This document shows, piece by piece, positions 33,684 to 42,162 of a stretch of DNA of 64,000 bases. The stretch is from Streptomyces sp. A0958 (lineage in GTDB: Bacteria; Actinomycetota; Actinomycetes; Streptomycetales; Streptomycetaceae). The stretch's first letter is position 1; every line of letters starts with the position of its first letter. The notes beneath the pieces are model-generated. The model was not told the origin of the DNA, ran no database searches, and saw only the letters and a program-made list of their open reading frames with translations. The translations under genes and the position numbers were made by a program. Where the stretch lies: NCBI RefSeq assembly GCF_004795035.1, contig NZ_SSBK01000005.1, positions 186,001 through 250,000 of the forward strand, in the 5' to 3' direction.

Positions 33684-34046
33684 ATGTCCGCAGAGTCCAC
33701 ACCCCGGCGCGAAGTGGTGACGGGGGAGCCCCGGCGGGTGCGCCCGCTGCCGCGCTACCGCACCCAGTCGGAGATCGACGAGCAGACCGCACTCGGCGGC
33801 GCGTACGTCCGCTCGCTGATGCGCGGGCAGTTGCGGGCGGGGCTCACCGCCTTCGCCGTGCTCGCCGTCGTCGTCGGCACCCTGCCCCTCGTCTTCGAGG
33901 CCCTGCACAGCTCCGCGGTCGTCTGGGCCGTCCTCGGCTTCGCCGCCTACCCGCCGCTCACCCTGCTCGCCTGGTGGTACGTGCGCCGAGCCGAGCGCAA
34001 CGAGAGCGACTTCGCCCGGCTCGTGGAAGGCCGCCCCGCCCCGTGA
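33684..34046 (+). CDS. Small membrane partner of a sodium/solute symporter (DUF485-like)
   Basis: 120 residues with two membrane helices (about 58-78 and 85-105) and a charged N-terminus. Its stop overlaps the symporter start (GTGA). The pairing and topology match DUF485 proteins such as YjcH, which accompany the acetate symporter ActP. The exact family is inferred from position and layout rather than from strong motifs. Confidence 0.75.
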   Translation: MSAESTPRREVVTGEPRRVRPLPRYRTQSEIDEQTALGGAYVRSLMRGQLRAGLTAFAVLAVVVGTLPLVFEALHSSAVVWAVLGFAAYPPLTLLAWWYVRRAERNESDFARLVEGRPAP

Positions 34047-35524
34047 GCCGCACGTACGCGGTGGCGGCCGTCGCCGTCGTCGTCCTGGCCACCGTCCTCG
34101 TCGGCGGATTCGGGCTGCGGATCTCCCGCACGACCTCCGACTTCTACGTCGCCTCGCGCACCGTGCGCCCCCGGCTGAACGCCGCCGCGATCAGCGGCGA
34201 ATACCTCTCCGCCGCCTCCTTCCTCGGCATCGCCGGACTCGTACTCGTCCACGGGCCCGACATGCTCTGGTACCCGGTCGGCTACACCGCCGGGTATCTG
34301 GTGCTGCTGGTCTTCGTCGCCGCGCCGCTGCGCCGCTCGGGGGCGTACACCCTGCCCGACTTCGCCGAAGGACGCCTGGAGTCGCGGCAGGTGCGCAGGA
34401 TCGTCAGCGTCCTCGTCGTCGGCGCCGGCTGGCTCTACCTCGTCCCCCAGCTCCAGGGCGCCGGACTCACCCTCAAGATCCTCACCGGGGCGCCCGGCTG
34501 GCTCGGCGACGTACTGGTGGCCGCCGTGGTCGTCCTCGCCGTCGCGGCCGGCGGCATGCGCTCCATCACCTTCGTACAGGTCTTCCAGTACTGGCTGAAA
34601 CTGACCGCCCTCCTCGTCCCGGCGATCTTCCTGGTGCTGGCCTGGCAGGGCGACGGACAGCCCCGCATCACCTTCGACGAACAGCTCTCCGCCTTCCGCG
34701 CCGACCACCCGCTCTACGCGACCTACGGCCTCATCGTCGCCACCTTCCTCGGCACGATGGGCCTGCCGCACGTCGTCGTCCGCTTCTACACCAGCCCCAA
34801 CGGCCGCGACGCCCGCCGCACCACCGTCGCAGTCCTCGCCCTGATCGGCGTGTTCTACCTCCTGCCGCCCGTCTACGGAGCACTCGGCCGCCTCTACGCC
34901 CCCGAACTCATCCACGGCGGCGACGCGGACGCCGCCGTGCTGCTGCTGCCCGGCCGGGTCATCGGCGGGCTCGGCGGCGACCTGCTCGGCGCGCTCGTCG
35001 CCGGCGGCGCGTTCGCCGCGTTCCTGTCCACCGCGTCCGGACTGACCATGGCCGTCGCCGGGGTCATCACCCAGGACGTGCTGCCCTCGCGCGGGGTACG
35101 GCACTTCCGGCTGGCCACCGTCCTCGCCATCTCCCTCCCGCTGGCCGGCTCGCTGATGGTCAGCCGGGTCCCCGTCGCCGACTCCGTGGGCATGGCCTTC
35201 GCCGTCTCCGCGTCCTCCTTCTGCCCGCTCCTGGTCCTCGGCATCTGGTGGCGCCGGCTCACCCCGCCCGGCGCCGTCGCGGGCCTCCTGCTGGGCGGCG
35301 GCTCCGCGCTGCTGTCCGTCGCCATCACGGTCAGCGGCGCGGTCCGCCCGCCCGGCTGGCCGCACGCCCTGCTCGCCTGGCCCGCCGTCTGGTCCGTGCC
35401 CGTCGGCTTCCTCGCCATGATCCTGGTCTCGCTCGCCACCCCCGGCCGGATACCCCCCGGCACCAACGCCGCCATGACCCGCTTCCACCTGCCCGAAGCC
35501 CTCACATCCGGGAGGCACCGGTGA
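34043..35524 (+). CDS. Sodium:solute symporter (SSS family, ActP/MctP-like)
   Basis: 493 residues from GTG 34043, with about thirteen membrane helices. SSS motifs: RTTSDFYVASRTVRP, AAISGEYLSAASFLG, GYTAGYLVLL, MGLPHVVVRFYTSPNGRDAR, and AFAAFLSTASGLTMAVAGVI. The closest known types carry acetate, pyruvate and other short monocarboxylates. Its start overlaps the small partner and its stop overlaps the kinase start, so the transporter and sensor are made together. Confidence 0.9.
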   Translation: MSRTYAVAAVAVVVLATVLVGGFGLRISRTTSDFYVASRTVRPRLNAAAISGEYLSAASFLGIAGLVLVHGPDMLWYPVGYTAGYLVLLVFVAAPLRRSGAYTLPDFAEGRLESRQVRRIVSVLVVGAGWLYLVPQLQGAGLTLKILTGAPGWLGDVLVAAVVVLAVAAGGMRSITFVQVFQYWLKLTALLVPAIFLVLAWQGDGQPRITFDEQLSAFRADHPLYATYGLIVATFLGTMGLPHVVVRFYTSPNGRDARRTTVAVLALIGVFYLLPPVYGALGRLYAPELIHGGDADAAVLLLPGRVIGGLGGDLLGALVAGGAFAAFLSTASGLTMAVAGVITQDVLPSRGVRHFRLATVLAISLPLAGSLMVSRVPVADSVGMAFAVSASSFCPLLVLGIWWRRLTPPGAVAGLLLGGGSALLSVAITVSGAVRPPGWPHALLAWPAVWSVPVGFLAMILVSLATPGRIPPGTNAAMTRFHLPEALTSGRHR

Positions 35525-36711
35525 CCGGGGCCGGATACGCCGTCGTCGTCCTGCTCGCCCTGCTCCTGCTCGGCGGCGGCCTCCTGCTCGGCCGGCGCAC
35601 CGCCAGACCCGTACGCACCAGCGACGTGGGCACGCCCGTGGAGCACGCCACCTTCGAGACGCTGCACACCGCGTCCCTGGCCGCGCCCCCGCTGCGCGCC
35701 GGGCTCACCGAGGACAGCGCCCGCAGGTCCGCCCGCAGGCTGCGCTCCCTGCTCGGCACGGACGCCCTGTGCCTCACCGACCGCGACGGGGTCCTGGTCT
35801 GGGACGGCGAGGGCGACCACCACGGCCGGCACGTCATGGAACAGGTCGCCGGCGTCCTGGAAACCGGCCGCGACACCGCCTTCCGCAGCGACTGCGACGA
35901 CCTGGACTGCCCGCTGAAATGGGCCGTCGCCGTGCCCCTCACCGTCGACCACCGGGTGCTCGGCAGCCTCGTCGCCTACGCCCCGCGCGAGTCCGCCGTC
36001 CTGGCCCGGGCGGCCGGCGAGGTCGCCCGCTGGGTCTGCGTCCAGCTGGAACTCGCCGAACTCGACCGCTCGCGCACCCAGCTCATCGAGGCCGAGATCA
36101 GGGCCCTGCGCGCGCAGATCTCCCCGCACTTCATCTTCAACTCACTGGCCGCCATCGCCTCCTTCGTCCGCACCGACCCCGAGAAGGCGCGCGAACTGCT
36201 CCTGGAGTTCGCGGACTTCACCCGCTACTCCTTCCGCAGCCACGGCGACTTCACCACCCTCGCCGACGAGCTGCACTCCATCGACCAGTACCTCGCCCTG
36301 GTCCGGGCCCGCTTCGGTGAACGGCTCTCCGTCACCCTCCAGGTCGCCCCCGAGGTGCTGCCCGTCGCCCTGCCCTTCCTCTGCCTCCAGCCGCTCGTCG
36401 AGAACGCCGTCAAACACGGCCTCGAAGGCGCCGTCACCTCCAGCCGCATCACCATCAGCGCCCTGGACGCCGGCTCCGAGGCCGAGGTCGTCATCGAGGA
36501 CGACGGCACCGGCATGGACCCCCAGCGGCTGCGCCACATCCTGCGCGGCGAGGGCGGCAACTCCACCGGCATCGGCCTGCTCAACGTGGACGAACGGCTG
36601 CGCCAGGTGTACGGGGACGACTACGGCCTCGTCATCGAGACGGGCATCGGTGCCGGGATGCGGATCACCGTACGGTTGCCGAAGTACCGTGCCGGGGTGC
36701 ACGGTTCCTGA
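35521..36711 (+). CDS. LytS-like sensor histidine kinase
   Basis: 396 residues from GTG 35521. One N-terminal membrane helix, a GAF-like sensor (~45-180), then a His_kinase domain of the LytS class: LRAQISPHFIFNSLAAIASF (phospho-His), LQPLVENAVKHGLE, and EDDGTGMDP with TGIGLLNVDERL. Unlike E. coli BtsS or YpdA it lacks the multi-helix sensor domain, so its signal may come through the coupled symporter or the GAF domain. The last gene of the operon. Confidence 0.92.
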   Translation: MTGAGYAVVVLLALLLLGGGLLLGRRTARPVRTSDVGTPVEHATFETLHTASLAAPPLRAGLTEDSARRSARRLRSLLGTDALCLTDRDGVLVWDGEGDHHGRHVMEQVAGVLETGRDTAFRSDCDDLDCPLKWAVAVPLTVDHRVLGSLVAYAPRESAVLARAAGEVARWVCVQLELAELDRSRTQLIEAEIRALRAQISPHFIFNSLAAIASFVRTDPEKARELLLEFADFTRYSFRSHGDFTTLADELHSIDQYLALVRARFGERLSVTLQVAPEVLPVALPFLCLQPLVENAVKHGLEGAVTSSRITISALDAGSEAEVVIEDDGTGMDPQRLRHILRGEGGNSTGIGLLNVDERLRQVYGDDYGLVIETGIGAGMRITVRLPKYRAGVHGS

Positions 36712-36733
36712 CCGGCCGGCCCGGTCCGGCCCG

Positions 36734-37252
36734 TCAGTACAGGTGGACCGCCAGATGCCCCAGCGGCAGGCCCAGCTGCCACGCCGGGGTCCACACCTGC
36801 GCGGCCTCCTCGCCGCCCGGGTCCTCACCGCCGTCCCGCTCCCAGGGCAGCGGGCCGATGGCCTCCAGGTCGGCCGCCAGCAGCTCGGTCTCCTCCAGCC
36901 ACCGCCAGGCCGCCCGGGCCAGCGCCAGATCGGCGTCCGTGCAGCCCGGCGCGGGGACGCGGAGCCGTTCGCACACCCACCGGCGCCACGGCGTCCCGTA
37001 CGCGGTGAGCAGGCGCAGCTCGTCCACCCGCGTCGCCGGCAGGGCCTCGGCCACCGCACTGTCCAGGAGGAAGATGGTCAGCGCCAGCGCGTCGCGCCCC
37101 GCCCGGTACTCCAGCGTCGCAGGCTCCATCAGATCACCGGTCCGCAGCAGCTCGTCGGCGAGGTACTCCGCGTACATCCAGGCCATCGGGACCGGCAGCT
37201 CGTCCCCGCCGGACCCCTCATGACGCTCCGGGCGCATCCCGAATCGCCCCAT
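36734..37252 (-). CDS. Protein of unknown function, helical
   Basis: 172 residues from ATG 37252, with AAAAGGG upstream. Soluble and helix-rich, with no motif I recognise. Conserved-looking parts are ELPVPMAWMYAEYLADELLR near the start and WQLGLPLGHLAVHLY at the end, with several Trp. Codon use is normal for the region, so I consider it a real gene. It is convergent with the kinase operon (22 bp) and divergent from the anti-sigma gene. Confidence 0.65.
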   Translation of the reverse strand: MGRFGMRPERHEGSGGDELPVPMAWMYAEYLADELLRTGDLMEPATLEYRAGRDALALTIFLLDSAVAEALPATRVDELRLLTAYGTPWRRWVCERLRVPAPGCTDADLALARAAWRWLEETELLAADLEAIGPLPWERDGGEDPGGEEAAQVWTPAWQLGLPLGHLAVHLY

Positions 37253-37400
37253 TCCCTTTTCTCGGCACCGGGTGCGGGGACCGTGCGACCGGCGGCCCCC
37301 CGGCCGGTTCCCCACGCAGCATTGAACCGGGGGAGCGTGCCCCGCGTGGCCAGAAGGACAGGATTCGCCGGACCCGATCCGTCACAGACATGAGGTTGCG

Positions 37401-37598
37401 ATGACCGCCGACCCCGGGGAGGGGCCGCACATGCGGCAGTTGCTCGGCGCCTACGTCCTGGACGCGCTGCCCGACACGGAGGCCCGCACGGTCGCCCGCC
37501 ACCTGCGCTCCTGCGGCCGATGCGCCGCCGACTACGCGGCGGTCGCGGAGGCGGCGGAGCTGCTGGCGCTGCTGCGCGAGAAGGATCTGCTGGAGTAG
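37401..37598 (+). CDS. Minimal zinc-binding anti-sigma factor (ZAS domain only)
   Basis: 65 residues. The ZAS motif HxxxCxxC is present in RHLRSCGRC, after the usual start LLGAYVLDALPD. Typical membrane anti-sigma factors of this class have 200-300 residues with a membrane helix; this one has the zinc domain alone. Its last 67 bp overlap, on the opposite strand, the 3' end of an ECF sigma gene. Usually sigma and ZAS genes lie head to tail in one operon, so the tail-to-tail layout is odd. It most likely binds that sigma factor. Confidence 0.8.
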   Translation: MTADPGEGPHMRQLLGAYVLDALPDTEARTVARHLRSCGRCAADYAAVAEAAELLALLREKDLLE

Positions 37599-38101
37599 CC
37601 GGGCAGATTGCGGGAAAGCAGCCGCAGCGCGTAGTACGAACGGGACTTGACCGTGCCCGCCGGTATTCCGAGCACCCGCGCGGTCTCGCCCACGCTCAGC
37701 CCGCGGAAGTAGATCTGTACGAGCACCGACCGGTGTTCCGGGCTCAGGGCGCGTACGGCTTCGCGCACGTCGAGCGCGGCGACCGCGGACTCCGCGGTGT
37801 CGGTTCCGGCCGGGGCGCACTCCAGGACCACATCGCTGACCTCGGCGGGCCGGGCCAGCCGCGAGCGGCGGGCGTCGATCGCCAGCCGGCGCCCGACGGT
37901 GAACAGCCAGGGCCGCATCGACTCGTACGGGCCGTCGAAGGCCTCCGGGTGCTGCCAGGCCCGCACCAGCGTCTCCTGGAGCAGGTCCTCGGCCCGCTGC
38001 CGATCGCCGAACGTCAGACCGAGCAGAAAGTGGAACAGGGCGGGTCCGTGTTCACGCTGGAGCTGCGCGAGGGCCCGCTCATCGGTCGTCGTCGTGGTCA
38101 T
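37532..38101 (-). CDS. ECF sigma factor with Ser-rich tail overlapping the anti-sigma gene
   Basis: 189 residues from ATG 38101 (GGAAAGGG upstream). Region 2: FLLGLTFGDRQRAEDLLQET, VRAWQHPEAF, MRPWLFTVGRRLAIDARRS. Region 4: LSPEHRSVLVQIYFRGLSVG, ARVLGIPAGTVKSRSYYALR. The normal ECF end would fall near LLSRNLPG; the last ~22 residues (Ser/Ala-rich, SRSSASSSAASATAA) are coded entirely opposite the ZAS gene and look like a read-on into antisense. It controls a regulon that I cannot name. Confidence 0.9.
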   Translation of the reverse strand: MTTTTTDERALAQLQREHGPALFHFLLGLTFGDRQRAEDLLQETLVRAWQHPEAFDGPYESMRPWLFTVGRRLAIDARRSRLARPAEVSDVVLECAPAGTDTAESAVAALDVREAVRALSPEHRSVLVQIYFRGLSVGETARVLGIPAGTVKSRSYYALRLLSRNLPGYSSRSFSRSSASSSAASATAA

Positions 38102-38266
38102 GGTGAACGCCCTTTCCCGCCAAGGCCCTGCCGCCTCGCTGCTGACTGGCGTATACGAGCGCATTCAGGCCACGAGGGACAGGACAAACGCCACCCCGTG
38201 CGACGAGCGGTCGCACCGAGCGGCGAATGGTGCGGTGAACGGTCGGGCGGCGCCCCGAGCGGGGTC

Positions 38267-38728
38267 CTACGGGACCACGGTCACCGGCCAGCGGCCCGCC
38301 TTCACCAGACGGACGGCCACCGAACCGATGAAGCGGTGCCCCGCCGACTCCGACGCGCCCACCACGACGGCGTCCGCCTTGAGTTCGTCGGCGGCCGTCA
38401 CCAGACCGTTGTACGGGTCACCGCGGAACGTGTGGAACTCCCAGCGCACATCCCATATGTCCTTCAGCCGCTCCGTAGCCGCCCGGATCTCGCTCACCAG
38501 ACCCTCGGCGACCTCCCCCGTCGCATCGCCGATCGGAGCCCCGAGCGCGGCACCCGCGGGCAGCACGGGCTGGACGTACACCAGAGCCAGCTTGGCCCTC
38601 TGGCGACGGGCGAGCCCGGCGGCATAGGCCGCCGCACGCATCGAGGAGTCGGAACCGTCGATGCCCGCGACGATCACCTTCGGTCCGTCTGTGCCACGTT
38701 CGAACTGGTGGGGCTGCTGATCTGTCAC
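38267..38728 (-). CDS. Universal stress protein (UspA family)
   Basis: 153 residues from GTG 38728; farther upstream Met codons add only non-conserved sequence. VIVAGIDGSDSSMRAAAYAA at the start and a C-terminal ATP-binding type block, VVVGASESAGHRFIGSVAVRL, which has the GxxGxR-like spacing with S replacing G. Single-domain USP, expected to bind nucleotide and respond to stress. It is divergent from the deacetylase gene. Confidence 0.9.
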   Translation of the reverse strand: MTDQQPHQFERGTDGPKVIVAGIDGSDSSMRAAAYAAGLARRQRAKLALVYVQPVLPAGAALGAPIGDATGEVAEGLVSEIRAATERLKDIWDVRWEFHTFRGDPYNGLVTAADELKADAVVVGASESAGHRFIGSVAVRLVKAGRWPVTVVP

Positions 38729-38891
38729 GGCAGTGAGGCTATCGGCTCGGTCCGGCACTCCCCGCCCGGCCTCCCGGAGGCCGTGCTCCCGCCGCCACCT
38801 GCGCGGACGCACTCCCTCCATCCGGGTGCAAAACCCCCGGCGAGCGGTGTCGCTGAGGTCGGCGGCGGAGTGGGCGTGCGAGCAGTGGGGC

Positions 38892-39734
38892 ATGAAGAGT
38901 GATCACAGGCTGCCCCTGCGCAGAACGCTCCTGCGGCTGGCCGCCGGCCTGGGCGCCGCCACCGCCGTACGCCTCGTCGCCGCGGACCCCGTCGGCTCCC
39001 CACCGCGCCCCGAGCCGAAGGCCGCGGGGGCGGCGGGATCGCAGGCCGCCACCCTCCGCACCGGACCGCTCGCCTATAAACTGCGGCCCATGACGGGCCA
39101 CACACCGCCCCGCTACCGCCCCGCGGCGCCGCCGGTACGCACCCGGCCGTTCGAGAAGCTGACCGACATCGGCCACGCCATGGTGCTCACCTTCGACGAC
39201 GGCCCCGATCCCCTCTACACCCCGCACATCCTGGACACGCTGCGCGAGCACGACATCCGGGCGATGTTCTTCCTCTGCGGCGAGATGGCGAACGACAACC
39301 GCGACCTCGTCCGCCGGATCGCCGACGAGGGGCACACCGTGGGGAACCACTCGTGGACGCACCCCCTGGTCACCAAGCTCTCCCGGGCGGGCACCACCGA
39401 CGAGCTGGGCCGTACCAGCGACGTGATCGAGAAGATCACCGGCGCCGCGCCGCTCTGGTACCGGGCACCCTACGGTGCCTGGAACCGCAGCTCCTTCGAG
39501 ATCGGCGCCGCGATGGGCATGGAACCGATGGCCTGGACCGTGGACACCCTCGACTGGACCGTGCCCGGCACCGACAGCATCGTCCGCCGGGTGACGGAGG
39601 GGGCGGGCCCCGGGGTCGTGGTGCTCTCCCACGACGCGGGCGGCAACCGCTCGCAGAGCGTGGCGGCGCTGCGCCGGTACCTGCCGGAGCTGCTGGCCGA
39701 CGGATACCGGCTCACGGTGCCGCGACGCCGTTGA
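38892..39734 (+). CDS. Secreted polysaccharide deacetylase (CE4/NodB)
   Basis: 280 residues with a Tat-like signal (RRTLLRLAAGLGAATAV). CE4 motifs: TFDDGPD (catalytic base and metal Asp), GNHSWTHP (metal His pair), RAPYGAWN, DTLDWTVPG and VLSHDAGG. It removes N-acetyl groups from peptidoglycan or chitin-type polymers at the cell surface. It ends ten bases before the convergent sortase gene. Confidence 0.93.
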   Translation: MKSDHRLPLRRTLLRLAAGLGAATAVRLVAADPVGSPPRPEPKAAGAAGSQAATLRTGPLAYKLRPMTGHTPPRYRPAAPPVRTRPFEKLTDIGHAMVLTFDDGPDPLYTPHILDTLREHDIRAMFFLCGEMANDNRDLVRRIADEGHTVGNHSWTHPLVTKLSRAGTTDELGRTSDVIEKITGAAPLWYRAPYGAWNRSSFEIGAAMGMEPMAWTVDTLDWTVPGTDSIVRRVTEGAGPGVVVLSHDAGGNRSQSVAALRRYLPELLADGYRLTVPRRR

Positions 39735-39743
39735 GGGACGGGT

Positions 39744-40403
39744 TCAGCGGGTCTCCACCAGGCGGGCGAAGACCACGACGTTACCGTCGTAGCCGTTGGC
39801 CTTGGTGTATCCGCCGCCGCAGGTGATGACCCGCAGCTCCGCCTGCCCGGTGTCGCCGTAGACACGGGCGCCGGGGAAGTCGTCCTTGGCGAAGACCTCG
39901 ACGCCGTACACCTCGAAGACCGCCACCCGGTCGTCGCTGCGGTCGACCTCGATGCGGTCGCCCTTCTTCAGCGAGCCGAGGCTGTAGAAGACGGCGGGCC
40001 CCGCCTTGTTGTCGACGTGGCCGACGACGACCGAGGTGCCGAGCTGCCCGGGGGCGATGCCGTTCTGGTACCAGCCCGCCAGGTTGGGGTCCTCCGGCGG
40101 CGGGGTCCCGATCCAACCGTCCGGGTCGAGGTTCACATCGATGACCGGTGCGTCGACCTGGATGGCCGGGATGGCGACGCGGGCGACGGGCGCGTACGCG
40201 AGGGGCTTCACGGCCGGGCCCGGCACCGGGGCGGCGGGGGCGTTCTTCTGGTGGCCCACCGAGGCGGCGGCCACCGGCTGCGGCGGGCCGGGGGAGAGGT
40301 CGGCACCGTTGCGCATCAGTGCCAGACCGGTGAGCATCGCCAGGGCGAGCGCGCCCCAGGGCGAGTGTCTGACCCGTTCGGGTCGCCAATTGTCCCGGCC
40401 CAT
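39744..40403 (-). CDS. Class F sortase
   Basis: 219 residues from ATG 40403 with GAAGGGAGA upstream. An N-terminal membrane anchor is followed by the sortase barrel (~75-219): VAIPAIQVDAPV, catalytic His in SVVVGHVDN, catalytic Cys in RVITCGGGY and Arg in NVVVFARLVE. Class F sortases are the actinobacterial type with unclear substrates. The two secreted proteins at 40717 and 41434 carry a shared QGGLGGS-helix-RRRR ending and lie directly next to it, so they are candidate substrates. Confidence 0.92.
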   Translation of the reverse strand: MGRDNWRPERVRHSPWGALALAMLTGLALMRNGADLSPGPPQPVAAASVGHQKNAPAAPVPGPAVKPLAYAPVARVAIPAIQVDAPVIDVNLDPDGWIGTPPPEDPNLAGWYQNGIAPGQLGTSVVVGHVDNKAGPAVFYSLGSLKKGDRIEVDRSDDRVAVFEVYGVEVFAKDDFPGARVYGDTGQAELRVITCGGGYTKANGYDGNVVVFARLVETR

Positions 40404-40716
40404 GGTTCTCCCTTCGTCGCGACGAGCAGAACGCTAGGCGCGGTACGGCCGGGCGGCGATCAGAGAAGGGCGAACGGGTGGCGGCGACACACTCGGATGC
40501 TTATCGGAGTAGCGCACGGATAAAAGTTCTGACGCCCTGTGACCTGCGCATCCATCAGCTCGGGGCGCACCGGGACGGCGTGTCGGATCACCGGTGTGGA
40601 GCAGCGCCGACATGCGGGGGATCAGGGATCTGGTGAGGGTTCGTCATGGGAGGCGTTCTCGTCGATCCATCCCGGTGCACCCAGCCCCGGGGCGCTTCCC
40701 GGTGGAGGTTCGAACG
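40404..40716. other. Divergent intergenic region, sortase and anchor-protein genes
   Basis: 313 bp. AT-richer around 40498-40530 (GGATAAAAGTT), where a promoter is likely. Short open frames here have no ribosome site and no family features. Nothing else is seen. Confidence 0.4.
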
Positions 40717-41340
40717 ATGCGTGCTACACGCGCTCTCGTTGTCGCCGCGACCGCCGTCGCCGCTCTCGGGCTCGGCGCCCCGATGGCGGCCGCCGGTGGA
40801 GACGTCGGGAACAACCAGAACAACGGCAACAACCAGAACAACCAGAACGACTGGAACGACCAGGACAGCTGGAACAACGGCAACAACAACGGCAACGGGA
40901 ACGGCAACAACAACGGGCACAACAACGGCAACGGGCGCAACAACGGCCCGAACAACGTGACCGTCGACCCCGAGCGCGTGCACCAGGGCGCGGCCATGCA
41001 GGTCAGCGCCGAGGGCTGCGGCCGGGGCGGCAGCGTCTCGTCCAACGCGTTCCGCACCACGCGGCTCTCGGCCGGCCGGGTCGGCCACGCCCGGGTCCGC
41101 ATCCTCAACGACGCGACGCCCGGCTCGTACAACCTGACCGTGCGGTGCGACGGCACCGACCGGACGGCCGGCCACCGCTTCACCGTGCTCGACAGCCGGG
41201 GTGCGCAGGGCGGCCTCGGTGGCTCGATGGCCGCGACTCCCGCGGAGATGGGTGTCGGTGCGGGCCTGGTCGCCTCGGCGGCTCTCGGTGGAGGCGTGTA
41301 CATCATGCGCCGCCGCAGGACGGGCCATGGGGCGGCCTGA
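40717..41340 (+). CDS. Secreted Asn/Gly-rich protein with QGGLGGS C-terminal anchor
   Basis: 207 residues from ATG 40717, with GGTGGAGG upstream. Signal peptide (cleavage near APMAAA-GG); residues ~28-80 are an Asn/Gly/Gln low-complexity stretch; residues ~80-155 are a small beta domain with two Cys (EGCGRGGS, NLTVRCDG). The end has QGGLGGSM, a Glu ten residues on (TPAEMG), a membrane helix and RRRR. This end is shared with the protein at 41434-41988. It looks like a cell-wall or membrane-anchored surface protein. Confidence 0.88.
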   Translation: MRATRALVVAATAVAALGLGAPMAAAGGDVGNNQNNGNNQNNQNDWNDQDSWNNGNNNGNGNGNNNGHNNGNGRNNGPNNVTVDPERVHQGAAMQVSAEGCGRGGSVSSNAFRTTRLSAGRVGHARVRILNDATPGSYNLTVRCDGTDRTAGHRFTVLDSRGAQGGLGGSMAATPAEMGVGAGLVASAALGGGVYIMRRRRTGHGAA

Positions 41341-41372
41341 CCGCAGGGACGCTCCCGCCGGACCGATACCGA

Positions 41373-41409
41373 AGTCGCCCCGAGTCCTGTGACAGGACCC
41401 GGGGCGACT
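41373..41409. terminator. Bidirectional terminator between the two anchor-protein genes
   Basis: AGTCGCCCCG (41373-41382) pairs with CGGGGCGACT (41400-41409), with inner GTCCTGT/ACAGGAC; CTCTTG follows. Confidence 0.8.
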
Positions 41410-41433
41410 CTTGTTCCACACCTTCCGCACCGG

Positions 41434-41988
41434 TCAGTGCGAGCGGCTCTCCCTGCGTCGCCGCACGAAGAACACGACACCGGCCGCGGCGGCCACGGCC
41501 AGCGCGGTGCCGGCCACGATCTCACCGGAGTTCACGCTGTCGATGCTGCCGCCGAGCCCGCCCTGCACACCGGCCGGTGAGGCCGAGGCCGCCGCGGTTC
41601 TGGTCGAACTCGTGGTGGGCGCGCTCGTGGCCGCGCTGATCGTGAGATTCACCTTGGCCGTGGAGCTGGGCGAGGTGTTGCAGATGAACGTCACCTCGTA
41701 GGCGGCGCCGGGCTTGGCGTCCCAGTCGACCGTGGCCGGGGTGCTGCCGTTCATCGGGATGGTGACGGTGTCGAACACCCCCGAGGACGCCGTGGCCGTG
41801 GTCGAGCACCCCCTGGCCGCCAGGGTGACCTTGCCGCCCGGCGCGATCACCGACGGCGTGACGGTGTATCCGCTCCCGCCGCCCGACGGCCCGCCCGCCG
41901 TCGTGGCGTACGCGCTGACGGCCGGGGCGGTCAGGGCGAGCGCCGCGGCGCCGAGCAGGGCGACGGGAGCGACACGTATTGCGCGCAT
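41434..41988 (-). CDS. Secreted protein with QGGLGGS C-terminal anchor
   Basis: 184 residues from ATG 41988 with GGAGGA upstream. Signal peptide to about residue 28 (APAVSA-YA), a beta-sandwich-like domain with two Cys (ARGCSTTA, TFICNTSP), a Ser/Thr/Ala-rich linker, then VQGGLGGSI, Glu (SGEIV), a membrane helix and RRRR. The domain (TVTPSVIAPGGKVTLAARGC) has the same plan as that of its neighbour (VTVDPERVHQGAAMQVSAEG). The two genes probably arose by duplication and were inverted. Confidence 0.88.
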   Translation of the reverse strand: MRAIRVAPVALLGAAALALTAPAVSAYATTAGGPSGGGSGYTVTPSVIAPGGKVTLAARGCSTTATASSGVFDTVTIPMNGSTPATVDWDAKPGAAYEVTFICNTSPSSTAKVNLTISAATSAPTTSSTRTAAASASPAGVQGGLGGSIDSVNSGEIVAGTALAVAAAAGVVFFVRRRRESRSH

Positions 41989-42162
41989 GGTGAATCCTCC
42001 GGGTCCCCGAGGAGCAGCTGCGGAACGGATTTCCACAAAACGTCAGAAATGCACCTCGAATGCGGCCCACGCTAGAAGTGGTGCATTTCGCCCGCGATCG
42101 GGGTCCGGCGAATGGGGCACCGCTGTCCCCCGGGCGGCGGACCGGCCCGGGGGAGGGTTCCG

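Noticed and set aside
40594..40716. Upstream extension of the Asn/Gly-rich surface protein
   Set aside because: The frame is open from 40594, but the signal peptide and the ribosome site place the start at 40717.
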